From positions 1-12,817 of the forward strand of contig DTUG01000110.1 of the NCBI GenBank assembly GCA_012964275.1: DNA of 12,817 bases, written 5' to 3'. The stretch is from Fidelibacterota bacterium. GTDB taxonomy: Bacteria > Fidelibacterota > Marinisomatia > Marinisomatales > UBA1611. Positions 6,140-12,817 of this stretch are shown here, one piece after another. Within the stretch, counting starts at the first letter, position 1, and each line of letters starts with the position of its first letter. Under the pieces are notes generated by a model. It worked only from the letters and a program-made list of their open reading frames with translations, was not told the origin of the DNA and searched no databases. Position numbers and translations under genes: made by a program.

Positions 6140-7083
6140 ATGCCGTGCTTCAGCCGATATTCCTGGTAATAAACATCCAGTGCGCGGGGGTATATATTTC
6201 CTTTCCAGACATAGCGCAGGGAGTCAGTTGTATGGGATACACCAATCTCTTCCACTGGTTTCTTAACGTGAACAAAGAACTGCTGTCCGATCCGGACCAT
6301 TTGGGCATCATCAGGTTCTGTTCCCATAACATCCGTCATGAGTATAATATGGTTTGATTTCAGGTAGTCCACCAGCATGCCTTTAATCTGGTTTTCCAGG
6401 CCGGGCACCCATGATGCTTTCGATACCAGGCTCAGTATGGTGGAGAGATTAGGGCTATTCTTTCCTTCGAGAGCGATCCTGGCAGAGACCATATTCTCAA
6501 AATCCACATCCGTCATAAAGATGTCGGGTGTCCGGGTGGTCATGGCAAAGTGGGTAGATGCTTCAAATGCATTATTGATCTCCCGCCACAGCATTTCTGC
6601 AGTGACCTCCCCTTCCACGAACTGAACTAACATTTTATTGTTTACTGAAGAGACCAGAAAGGTATTGTTGCGGCCCATTGGAATATGGCACTCGATAGTG
6701 ACAATGGATGGCACGATCACCTTTCGGCCGCTTTTCACAGCCAGGTTTAACTGGTTTCTGATGGCGCGGCCAATACACCCAAAGCTCAGGATGATCACTT
6801 CTTCGAAGTTATTGCGCCTGGAATTGATTTGAAGGGTAAATAGAATATCGCCTTTTTCAATCTCGGATAAGGACAGGGCCCGGTCGTCATATTCGATCCG
6901 AAAATAGCTCATGCCTTTTATGACATCGTTCACAAAAGGCCGTGAGTCGGCTATGGATAGGACACGTTTATTTGCCGGTAGCAGAGAGACTAATAAGATG
7001 CAGGTGATAAGAATCCTGGCTGCAGTTTTAGCCATCTTAGGAAAGATCCAAGTAAAAACAGAGTTATTCCGCAGATTTTCCAT
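6136..7083 (-). CDS. Unrecognised exported or membrane-anchored protein
   Basis: I do not recognise this protein. Numbered from ATG 7083 it has 315 residues, with one hydrophobic segment at about 23-37 (I-L-I-T-C-I-L-L-V-S-L-L-P) preceded by Lys and Arg, so the rest is probably periplasmic. The remainder is mixed alpha/beta without Cys clusters or repeats. Runs such as E-E-V-I-I-L-S-F-G-C-I-G-R and S-G-R-K-V-I-V-P-S-I-V-T-I-E-C look like buried beta strands of a compact domain, and the C-terminus is rich in Tyr. The start is uncertain: ATG 7083 has an A/T-rich leader, ATG 7035 gives a shorter and better-shaped signal peptide (299 residues), and ATG 7152 lies inside a dispersed repeat and is unlikely. 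No candidate has a Shine-Dalgarno site. It is convergent with the hydrolase and divergent from the CPBP gene, so its transcription is independent. Confidence 0.7.
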   Translation of the reverse strand: MENLRNNSVFTWIFPKMAKTAARILITCILLVSLLPANKRVLSIADSRPFVNDVIKGMSYFRIEYDDRALSLSEIEKGDILFTLQINSRRNNFEEVIILSFGCIGRAIRNQLNLAVKSGRKVIVPSIVTIECHIPMGRNNTFLVSSVNNKMLVQFVEGEVTAEMLWREINNAFEASTHFAMTTRTPDIFMTDVDFENMVSARIALEGKNSPNLSTILSLVSKASWVPGLENQIKGMLVDYLKSNHIILMTDVMGTEPDDAQMVRIGQQFFVHVKKPVEEIGVSHTTDSLRYVWKGNIYPRALDVYYQEYRLKHGI

Positions 7084-7128
7084 CAATAATAATTGAAATA
7101 ATACTGCATAATGGCAGGTTGTTACAAC

Positions 7129-7218
7129 GTCATTGCGGATGAAATGAAGCAATCCTTTAAGGTTAACATTTTACAAGATCAGTTCGCTGCTTTGTGCTCT
7201 ACGGACGCTCGGAATGAC
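7129..7218. repeat. REP-like dispersed inverted-repeat element (degenerate)
   Basis: The element opens with G-T-C-A-T-T-G-C-G (7129-7137), continues with G-A-A-G-C-A-A-T-C-C (7146-7155) and closes with G-G-A-A-T-G-A-C (7211-7218), the near-reverse complement of its opening. This matches the pattern of short intergenic repeats that begin GTCATTGCGA, carry GAAGCAATC and end in AATGAC, which I know from many environmental bacterial genomes. The right arm is degenerate. It is non-coding and unlikely to be autonomous. Confidence 0.6.
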
Positions 7219-7299
7219 ACTCATATTTTATATTCTTTAAGTAGAATAAGTGAACCAATACTATTATATAAATGCAAGAATTATTATATGCACATAAAT

Positions 7300-7305
7300 T
7301 ATAAT
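7300..7305 (+). promoter_or_regulatory. Possible -10 element upstream of the CPBP gene
   Basis: A perfect TATAAT lies 90 bases before the CPBP start, inside the AT-rich zone. No good -35 hexamer is found at 16-18 bases upstream, so it could be an activator-dependent promoter or chance in AT-rich DNA. Confidence 0.3.
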
Positions 7306-7384
7306 GGTTCGATTGAATCAATAAGCCTGTTTTTAGTTTACTGACATCCTGGCCTTTTGAAAACGGCCATTATCACAATATCAA

Positions 7385-7390
7385 AAGGAG
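7385..7390 (+). promoter_or_regulatory. Ribosome-binding site of the CPBP gene
   Basis: A-A-G-G-A-G at 7385-7390 is a strong Shine-Dalgarno core. It lies 2 bases before ATG 7393 and 5 bases before ATG 7396. The spacing favours the second ATG and excludes the in-frame TTG at 7357. Confidence 0.7.
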
Positions 7391-7395
7391 ATATG

Positions 7396-10300
7396 ATGAC
7401 CAGAAAGCCTGTTTTTTGGGCCGTATTTGCCATCTTGTTTGCTGGCTCAATATTTTTCTGGACACAGAACTATAATAAAGCATTTCCTGTTGTATCGCTT
7501 GATATCCGCATGAACCGGGAGATGGCTATGTCTGCCGCCGCAGACCTGGGGGACAAATACAACTGGCACCCCCGGGAGTACCGCACAGCAGTGACCTTCT
7601 ACTCGGAACGAAATGTACAGACCTTTGTGGAGCTGGAGGGTGGAGGACTGGAAACGTTCAAGTCATTATCCGCTGACAGCTTATACTTCCCCTATGGTTG
7701 GCAGGTACGGCACTTCCAGGAGAATAACCCCAATGAGACCAGTGTATGGTTTACCCCGGCGGGAGATCCCTATTGTTTCAGGCAGAAACTGGGGGAAGAT
7801 GAACCGGGCGCAGCCCTGGGCCGGGATTCCGCCCTTGCCGTTGCCCTGGCCGGTCTGCGTGATGAGTGGGCTGTGGACCTGGAGTCCTATGAACTGGTGG
7901 ATGAGGCAGAGAAGACCCAGCCCGGCGGGAGGGTAGACCATACCTTTACTTACCAGCGCTCCGGGTTTGAACTGGGGGAGAATGGTTTTCTGCGCCTGCG
8001 GCTTGTGGTCAGTGGTGATATCCTTACGGAACTGATGCATTTTTTCCAAGTCCCGGAAGCTTTCCAGCGGCGCTTTAGTGAAATGCGCTCAGCCAATGAC
8101 AAGATTGCTTTTTTATCGGTCCTGGCCATGGTTTTGCTGTATGGACTTGGCGGCTGTGTCCTGGGTGTGTTTTTCCTGATGCGCCAGCGCCGGGTGCTGT
8201 GGAAAACCGCCTTACTGTGGGGATCCTTTGTCTCATTTGTGCAGGTGGTTTCCCAGATAAATTTTTTGCCCTTGATGTGGATGAATTATGATACTGCGAT
8301 TGCGACCGGGAGCTTTATAACGCAAATAATTATTAGCAGTATTGTTGGTTTTTTACTGCAGGCCGTCATGTATACTCTCTCTTTTATTGCTGCAGAGAGT
8401 CTGAGCCGCAGAGCCTTCCCAAACCATATCCAGTTCTGGAAACTGTGGTCGCCTGATACTGTCGGATCGACATCTATCCTGGGCCAAACCATCGGCGGCT
8501 TTATGATGGCCGGACTGTTTCTGGCATACAGTCTTATTTTTTATATGTTCACACAGAACAACCTGGGCTGGTGGTCGCCGGCAGATACCGATTATAACCC
8601 TAATATTCTTGCGGCATATTTCCCCTGGCTGACATCCATTGCTATATCTCTCGGTGCCGGTTTCTGGGAAGAGTGCCTTTTCCGGGCGGTGCCTATTGCG
8701 GGCGCGGCGCTGATTGGCGATCGCTATGGGAAACGTAATCTATTCATTGGGGTGGCCATGGTTGTACAAGCGCTCGTCTTTGGCGCTGGTCATGCGAACT
8801 ATCCCGTGCAGCCGGCCTATGCCCGGGTGATTGAGCTGATTATTCCATCGCTGGCCTTCGGCTTTCTGTACCTGCGCTTTGGCCTGCTAGTGGGCATTGT
8901 CATGCATTACGCGGTTGATGTTGCTTTTATTTCGTTGCCGCTTTTTGTAGCCGATGTGCCGGGGATTTGGGTGAACCGTATGTTTGTGATCCTTTTGCTG
9001 CTGGTTCCGCTGTGGGTTATTATTTATCGCCGGGTAAAGGCAGGCCGCTGGGTTAACCAGCTGGAAAATGTCTATAATCAGCATTGGCTGCCGCCAGCCG
9101 AACCTGTGGATAATAATATTCAGGATGACGTTATTGAGCCCGTCAAACAGGATTCTATTCTGGCTGTGGATAAAGTTTTGATGGGATTTGCCGCAACAGG
9201 TCTTGTACTGTGGATCTCCCTGACCCCGTTTCAGGCAAATGTGCCCGCTATGGAAATTTCACGTGCGGATGCAGAAGAAATTGCAGCCAAAACGTTTGCA
9301 GAACTGGGAGTTATACCGGATTCGGGCTGGACCGTCATGAGTCGCGTTCTATCGGGAAAGAGCCAGGATGACCGCTTTATATGGCAAACTGCAGGCCCCG
9401 ACATATTTTCCAAACTTATTGGTAATTATCTTGAAGAGCCTGCGTGGTTTGTGCGTTATCGGATGTTTGAAGGAGACGTGGCAGCAAGAGCGGAAGAGTA
9501 TATGTGCTGGATTAATTCAAAAGGGGAATCCTACCGGACAGCGCATAGACTGCCGGAAGACAGAGCCGGAGCCGCCATCAGTGAAGATGAAGCAAGATCC
9601 ATTGCCCTTGGTGTCCTGAAGGATAAATATGCTCTGAACACGGATTCGCTGGTCGAACTGGAGTCCGTATCATCCAAGAAGCCGAACCGCTTGGACTGGG
9701 AGTTCAAATATCAGGACACAACCATGGTGGATCTGGAACAGGGTGAACTGCGGCTCTGGGTGAAACTTGTTGGAGATGAGGTCGGTGATTATCAAAAAAT
9801 GGTTCATGTTCCCGAAGAGTGGGAACGGGCTGAGAAAGAAAAAAATGCAAAACGGACACCGGTCACCGTTTCCATGATCCTGGTGGTTGTCCTATCCCTG
9901 CTTGCGTGCCTGGTGCTGGGCGTGATCCGCTGGAGCAATAAACAGTTTAATAAAGCCCTGTTCTTAAAGGCGCTTGTGGGCATCATTGCGATCTCGGTAC
10001 TTGGTTCATTGAACGAAATACCCACCATGGTGTGGCATTTTTCAACATCAAAACCATGGAATGACCAGGTATTCCAGGAAATCGGAAGCACGGCCTTGTT
10101 CATCCTGTTCATTGGGCTTTTCTATGCGGTGATGGCGGGTGCAACCCACAATTTGGTCCACACTAAAATATACCTTAATGGGGATAAGAATCCCCTGAAA
10201 GGGCTTTACATCGGACTTTTTCTGGCGGGTCTGTTGGCCCTGGTCAATACGTTCTTTCCATCCCGAGGACCACTGTTTGGATCCTGGGGAGCACTCGCAA

Positions 10301-10755
10301 TGCAGGTTCCGGTTCTGCATGAGATCATCAGTCCCCTCGGTGATTTTATCATCCTGACCCTGATCGTCCTGGTGGCCGTGATCGGTATCAGCGCGTTAAC
10401 AAAAAACTGGAGTGTGAGAAGAGAACTGGCCGCAGCCTATATTGTTATTCTGGGACTGGCTAAGGTTTCCGGAAACGGCAGTGCCCTGGAAGTTTTATCC
10501 CTGTGGTTGGTTTGCGGGGTCGTCCTGGGTGCTGTCTTTATCATGATCTACAGGGATCTTTTAAGAATGAACCCGGCGATCATCCCTATCACGACTGGGA
10601 CACTTGTGGTTCTTGGACTCCTTGAAAATGGACTGCTGGGCCTGCATCCCAGCGCGTTGATCGGGTCGCTGCTTGGCTGTGCGGCGGTCAGCGCGGTGGC
10701 TTATATCTGGTACTTGGAACTGCTCAAGGCACCCAAAGAAAAAGCGGCCGGATAG
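7396..10755 (+). CDS. Double-module membrane protein with one active CPBP (Abi/Rce1-type) protease domain
   Basis: This 1119-residue inner-membrane protein has two related modules. Module 1 has an anchor helix (8-23), an extracytoplasmic domain (about 34-235) and a multi-helix domain (about 237-545) with all CPBP protease motifs: E-E-C-L-F-R (425-430), F-G-A-G-H (462-466) and H-Y-A-V-D (504-508). A linker (about 546-590) follows. Module 2 repeats the plan: anchor (595-612), extracytoplasmic domain (about 618-820) and membrane domain (823-1108), but has no EExxxR, FxxxH or HxxxD and is probably a pseudo-protease. Matching landmarks lie about 586 residues apart: Leu51-Gly52 with Leu637-Gly638, and Val219-Pro220-Glu221 with Val805-Pro806-Glu807. 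CPBP proteins include Rce1 and bacteriocin-immunity proteins, usually 200-300 residues, so this one is very large. Substrate unknown. The hydrolase gene begins 74 bases downstream. Confidence 0.88.
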   Translation: MTRKPVFWAVFAILFAGSIFFWTQNYNKAFPVVSLDIRMNREMAMSAAADLGDKYNWHPREYRTAVTFYSERNVQTFVELEGGGLETFKSLSADSLYFPYGWQVRHFQENNPNETSVWFTPAGDPYCFRQKLGEDEPGAALGRDSALAVALAGLRDEWAVDLESYELVDEAEKTQPGGRVDHTFTYQRSGFELGENGFLRLRLVVSGDILTELMHFFQVPEAFQRRFSEMRSANDKIAFLSVLAMVLLYGLGGCVLGVFFLMRQRRVLWKTALLWGSFVSFVQVVSQINFLPLMWMNYDTAIATGSFITQIIISSIVGFLLQAVMYTLSFIAAESLSRRAFPNHIQFWKLWSPDTVGSTSILGQTIGGFMMAGLFLAYSLIFYMFTQNNLGWWSPADTDYNPNILAAYFPWLTSIAISLGAGFWEECLFRAVPIAGAALIGDRYGKRNLFIGVAMVVQALVFGAGHANYPVQPAYARVIELIIPSLAFGFLYLRFGLLVGIVMHYAVDVAFISLPLFVADVPGIWVNRMFVILLLLVPLWVIIYRRVKAGRWVNQLENVYNQHWLPPAEPVDNNIQDDVIEPVKQDSILAVDKVLMGFAATGLVLWISLTPFQANVPAMEISRADAEEIAAKTFAELGVIPDSGWTVMSRVLSGKSQDDRFIWQTAGPDIFSKLIGNYLEEPAWFVRYRMFEGDVAARAEEYMCWINSKGESYRTAHRLPEDRAGAAISEDEARSIALGVLKDKYALNTDSLVELESVSSKKPNRLDWEFKYQDTTMVDLEQGELRLWVKLVGDEVGDYQKMVHVPEEWERAEKEKNAKRTPVTVSMILVVVLSLLACLVLGVIRWSNKQFNKALFLKALVGIIAISVLGSLNEIPTMVWHFSTSKPWNDQVFQEIGSTALFILFIGLFYAVMAGATHNLVHTKIYLNGDKNPLKGLYIGLFLAGLLALVNTFFPSRGPLFGSWGALAMQVPVLHEIISPLGDFIILTLIVLVAVIGISALTKNWSVRRELAAAYIVILGLAKVSGNGSALEVLSLWLVCGVVLGAVFIMIYRDLLRMNPAIIPITTGTLVVLGLLENGLLGLHPSALIGSLLGCAAVSAVAYIWYLELLKAPKEKAAG

Positions 10756-10829
10756 AATTCCTGGCATTCATCTCTTCGCAATGGCCATAGATTTCCATGG
10801 GTCCGGTATAAGTAACTTTGCTCGGTAAC

Positions 10830-11816
10830 ATGATCGCCATCCAGCCTGTCTTTTCCAACGTGCTTGCCCGAGCATTTTCCTGCTGGGCTTTAGTCTCGGT
10901 CCTAACCGCGGACCAGGGCGAGAAGATCGAGTTTGCCAGCGCCAATCCTTTCTCCTTCTACCATATAATTACAGACCTTGAGAACCAGGGATCCCAGGAT
11001 AGTTACGGCATACTGCGCCTGCCGGATGAACCAGAACAACAAAACCTGCCCCTGGTGCTTGGGGTGAACGGCAGTAAGAACTGGGCCGACCATCACCTGG
11101 AATACCTGGCCATGTACCGTGAAATGGGTTTTGCCACTTTTGAGCTGCACAGTTTTAACAGCCGGAATGTGTCATCCACCGTGGGTGAACAAATATCTGT
11201 GACAACCGCAATGATGATCCTGGATGCCTACCGCGCCCTGGATAAATTGATCCAGGATCCCCGTATTGACAGCCAACATATTGCGGTGACGGGGTGGAGC
11301 CTTGGCGGTGGGGTTGCGCTGTTCTCTGCCTGGAAACCGCTGGTAAAAGCCATCGCGCCAGAAGGCCGCTTTGCGGCTCACTTATCCATTTATCCGCCCT
11401 GCATGTTTGACATGGAATTGATCGAATTTTTGGATGCGCCCATACATATTTTATCAGGAGAACTCGATAATTGGGTGCCGGCCGACGCCTGCGAAGACCT
11501 GGTGGTGGATATGCTGGCAGAAGGCGTGGATGTCGGCATTACAGTTTACCCGGATGCGCACCATGGTTTTGACCGGGAAGGTCCACTATTGGTTGATGAA
11601 AAGGGTTATACGGCGGCGGACTGTCATTTTCCCATGCGGGCAGATGGGGCACTGCTGACGAATTTCCTGAAGATCCCTATGATCACGCCGCTGCGGCAAA
11701 AGATTGCCCTGGCGTTTTGTGCCGGGCGGGGGCCGACCCTTGGCGGGAACCCGGACGCAAGAAAAGCTTCTTTTGAATTTGCCCGGGATTTCATGCGCAA
11801 GCACCTGGCACGATAA
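10830..11816 (+). CDS. Dienelactone hydrolase family alpha/beta hydrolase
   Basis: This 328-residue protein has an alpha/beta-hydrolase fold with the triad Ser157 in G-W-S-L-G-G (155-160), Asp213 in G-E-L-D-N-W-V-P (210-217) and His245 in D-A-H-H-G-F-D (242-248). The C-terminal G-R-G-P-T-L-G-G-N-P-D-A-R (299-311) followed by a closing helix is typical of longer dienelactone-hydrolase-like proteins, most of which have no known substrate and are probably esterases or lactonases. Residues 11-26 (V-L-A-R-A-F-S-C-W-A-L-V-S-V-L-T) are hydrophobic and may be a signal peptide, so it could act outside the cytoplasm. The frame is closed by a stop at 10809-10811. TTG 10818 and ATG 10830 are possible starts, neither has a Shine-Dalgarno site, and I prefer the ATG. 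It may be co-transcribed with the CPBP gene. Confidence 0.87.
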   Translation: MIAIQPVFSNVLARAFSCWALVSVLTADQGEKIEFASANPFSFYHIITDLENQGSQDSYGILRLPDEPEQQNLPLVLGVNGSKNWADHHLEYLAMYREMGFATFELHSFNSRNVSSTVGEQISVTTAMMILDAYRALDKLIQDPRIDSQHIAVTGWSLGGGVALFSAWKPLVKAIAPEGRFAAHLSIYPPCMFDMELIEFLDAPIHILSGELDNWVPADACEDLVVDMLAEGVDVGITVYPDAHHGFDREGPLLVDEKGYTAADCHFPMRADGALLTNFLKIPMITPLRQKIALAFCAGRGPTLGGNPDARKASFEFARDFMRKHLAR

Positions 11817-11864
11817 CTCCTTTTTCTGTTTTAAAGCGTAGATAAAGCTGTTTTAATTTCAGCC

Positions 11865-11999
11865 ATGGAAAATCCCGCAATCATATTATGGATCCCGTTG
11901 ATCCTGATAGCAATCGCCAGTATTATAAAATTATTGAATCAAAGATCATCCAGCGGAAAACCCTGGATCCGCATTGAAAAGGTAGAAGACGATGAATAA
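11865..11999 (+). CDS. Small single-helix membrane peptide, 44 residues
   Basis: This short frame begins M-E-N-P-A-I-I-L-W-I-P-L-I-L-I-A-I-A and has one strongly hydrophobic segment (about 5-24), then a polar tail with K-P-W-I-R-I-E-K-V and the acidic end E-D-D-E. A single-helix protein with a short charged tail outside the helix is a common plan for small bacterial membrane proteins. Its stop overlaps the next start in A-T-G-A-A-T-A-A (8 bases), which suggests translational coupling to the Bax inhibitor-like gene. No Shine-Dalgarno site is seen; upstream bases include G-T-T-T-T-A-A-T-T-T, as before the Ste24-type gene. I recognise no family. The clean hydrophobic/charged division and tight overlap argue for a real gene, but it could be chance. 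Confidence 0.5.
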   Translation: MENPAIILWIPLILIAIASIIKLLNQRSSSGKPWIRIEKVEDDE

Positions 12000-12732
12000 A
12001 CATTTAGCGTTAAGGTCGGGCAACCCGGCTTTAAGATCATCTACATTCAGGAACCATCTTTCGGCGAGAACGGAAGGCGCCATGACGCTGGAAGGGACCG
12101 TTAACAAGACCGGTTTCGTTCTCATCCTTACTATATTCAGCGCCGGTTATACCTGGGGCAGTCCTGCACTGCACGGGCTGGCCATCCCTGCGGCGATCGT
12201 TGGTTTTGTCCTGGCCCTGGTTACCATCTTTAAGCCCACGGTCGGCCACATCACCGTTCCCGCCTATGCAATTGTAGAAGGTGTATTCCTGGGTACTATT
12301 TCAATGGTGTTTAATGCCCTGTATCCGGGCATTGTTGTCCAGGCGGTCTTCCTGACCTTTGGCACATTGGGCGCTTTGCTGCTGGCCTATAAATCGGGCC
12401 TGATCCAGGCAACGGAGAATTTTAAGCTGGGGGTGGTAGCGGCCACCGGCGGAATCGCTATTTTATATCTCATCAATATCGCTATGAGTTTCTTTGGTTC
12501 CGGTATCGGTATCATCTCTGGGAACTCAACCATGGGTATCCTGTTCAGCGGTTTTGTAGTGGTGATCGCGGCGCTGAACCTGGTCCTGGATTTTGATTTT
12601 ATTGAAGAAGGTGCTGAAATGGGTGCGCCCAAGTATATGGAATGGTACGGCGCCTTTGGGCTGCTGGTGACACTGATCTGGCTCTATCTGGAGATCCTGC
12701 GGCTGCTAGCTAAGCTCCGGAGCAGGCGCTAA
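11992..12732 (+). CDS. Bax inhibitor-1 / YccA-like multipass membrane protein
   Basis: This 246-residue protein has an N-terminal cytosolic stretch with S-G-N-P-A-L-R-S-S-T-F (9-19), M-T-L-E-G-T-V-N-K-T-G (31-41) and about seven hydrophobic helices (roughly 41-58, 63-80, 88-110, 114-133, 146-168, 180-200, 218-240). This pattern (S-N-P-x-L-R, then N-K-T-G) is that of the bacterial Bax inhibitor-1/YccA-type family. The D-F-D-F-I-E-E-G block (200-207) corresponds to the acidic region before the last helix. Family proteins are thought to be pH-sensitive calcium or cation leak channels, or to interact with membrane proteases such as FtsH; which applies here is unknown. The start follows A-A-A-A-G-G-T-A-G-A-A-G, a moderate ribosome-binding site, and the ATG overlaps the preceding small gene's stop, implying coupling. 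Confidence 0.9.
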   Translation: MNKHLALRSGNPALRSSTFRNHLSARTEGAMTLEGTVNKTGFVLILTIFSAGYTWGSPALHGLAIPAAIVGFVLALVTIFKPTVGHITVPAYAIVEGVFLGTISMVFNALYPGIVVQAVFLTFGTLGALLLAYKSGLIQATENFKLGVVAATGGIAILYLINIAMSFFGSGIGIISGNSTMGILFSGFVVVIAALNLVLDFDFIEEGAEMGAPKYMEWYGAFGLLVTLIWLYLEILRLLAKLRSRR

Positions 12733-12741
12733 TCCAAGAAT

Positions 12742-12817
12742 TGTCATACTGAGCAACGCGAAGTATCTCATACGAGCGTTTTCCGCATTTCTGATGTTTG
12801 AGATTCTTCTTTCGCCA
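12742..12817. repeat. Dispersed inverted-repeat element at the window end (cut off)
   Basis: It opens with T-G-T-C-A-T-A-C-T-G-A-G-C (12742-12754). G-A-A-G-T-A-T-C-T-C-A (12760-12770) is the reverse complement, with one mismatch, of T-G-A-G-A-T-T-C-T-T-C (12799-12809). Loop and ends resemble dispersed repeats beginning TGTCATxCTGAG and closing GAGATTCTTCG. The element runs off the window, so its right end and length are unknown. Confidence 0.6.

Larger units (their letters stand above)
7084..7395. other. Divergent intergenic region, AT-rich, about 310 bases
   Basis: No convincing gene lies here. A frame of 77 codons from 7111 on the plus strand overlaps the repeat and the AT-rich zone and looks like chance. 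The left half holds a REP-like repeat (7129-7218). About 7220-7340 is much richer in A/T than the rest of the window and is the natural place for promoters. A short inverted repeat, T-G-G-C-C (7350-7354) and G-G-C-C-A (7365-7369), with T-T-T-T and A-A-A-A inside, lies in the expected leader of the CPBP gene. Confidence 0.7.

Noticed and set aside
7111..7344. A 77-codon plus-strand frame in the divergent intergenic gap
   Set aside because: It begins inside the REP-like repeat, has no ribosome-binding site, continues through AT-rich DNA and shows no recognisable protein pattern.
7350..7369. T-G-G-C-C / G-G-C-C-A hairpin as a riboswitch or attenuator
   Set aside because: The stem is five base pairs and no known riboswitch core or leader peptide is visible; mentioned only in the intergenic description.
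7396..10755. CPBP protein as a defence or abortive-infection system
   Set aside because: CPBP proteins are sometimes named Abi, but no toxin, nuclease, phage or bacteriocin gene is nearby, so the context does not support defence.
10756..10829. Short gap with CCATGG and ATGGCCAT palindromes
   Set aside because: The palindromes are short and isolated; no terminator or promoter pattern is convincing.
10837..10910. A-F-S-C in the dienelactone-hydrolase-like protein as a lipobox
   Set aside because: The Cys is followed by another hydrophobic run (W-A-L-V-S-V-L), unlike a mature lipoprotein N-terminus.

Overview
The window reads as a chromosomal stretch from a Gram-negative bacterium, most likely uncultured or poorly studied and somewhere near the FCB group (Marinimicrobia, Calditrichota or Ignavibacteria-like). 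The reasons are indirect: about 50% GC, a peptidoglycan-recycling MurQ, lipoprotein-type signal peptides ending in F-S-C, few convincing Shine-Dalgarno sites and many A/T-rich start regions, and dispersed GTCAT-ended intergenic repeats of a kind common in such genomes. No protein pins down the phylum, so this placement is inference.

Layout. (1) 3-269: tail of a sodium/alanine (AGCS) symporter, convergent with prmA on the minus strand; their stop codons share the palindrome TTAA. (2) prmA and murQ diverge from a gap of only 20 bases that holds an inverted repeat. (3) A plus-strand run follows: murQ, a lipoprotein-like DEDDh exonuclease homologue, a weak hairpin/T-tract, a Ste24-type (M48) membrane metalloprotease, a serine beta-lactamase-family lipoprotein and a nitrilase-superfamily hydrolase. 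(4) An unrecognised, probably exported protein lies on the minus strand at 6136-7083, again sharing a palindromic stop (CTAG) with its convergent neighbour. (5) A gap of about 310 bases (7084-7395) holds a REP-like repeat and an AT-rich promoter-like zone. (6) A second plus-strand run follows: a 1119-residue membrane protein with CPBP (Abi/Rce1-type) protease motifs, a dienelactone-hydrolase-family protein, a 44-residue single-helix membrane peptide missed by ordinary ORF cut-offs, and a Bax inhibitor-1/YccA-type membrane protein whose start overlaps the peptide's stop. (7) The window ends inside a second dispersed inverted repeat.

Most genes are housekeeping or ordinary accessory genes and do not form one obvious pathway. 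The most unusual object is the CPBP protein. It is a head-to-tail duplication of a whole module (membrane anchor, extracytoplasmic domain, multi-helix membrane domain) with a near-constant offset of about 586 residues, and only the first copy keeps the protease residues. Two other enzymes lack an expected catalytic residue: the exported exonuclease homologue (last Asp replaced by Gly) and the nitrilase homologue (Lys replaced by Met). The window therefore holds several possible pseudo-enzymes beside active-looking relatives. I see no CRISPR array, RNA gene, transposase, phage gene or recognisable defence system.
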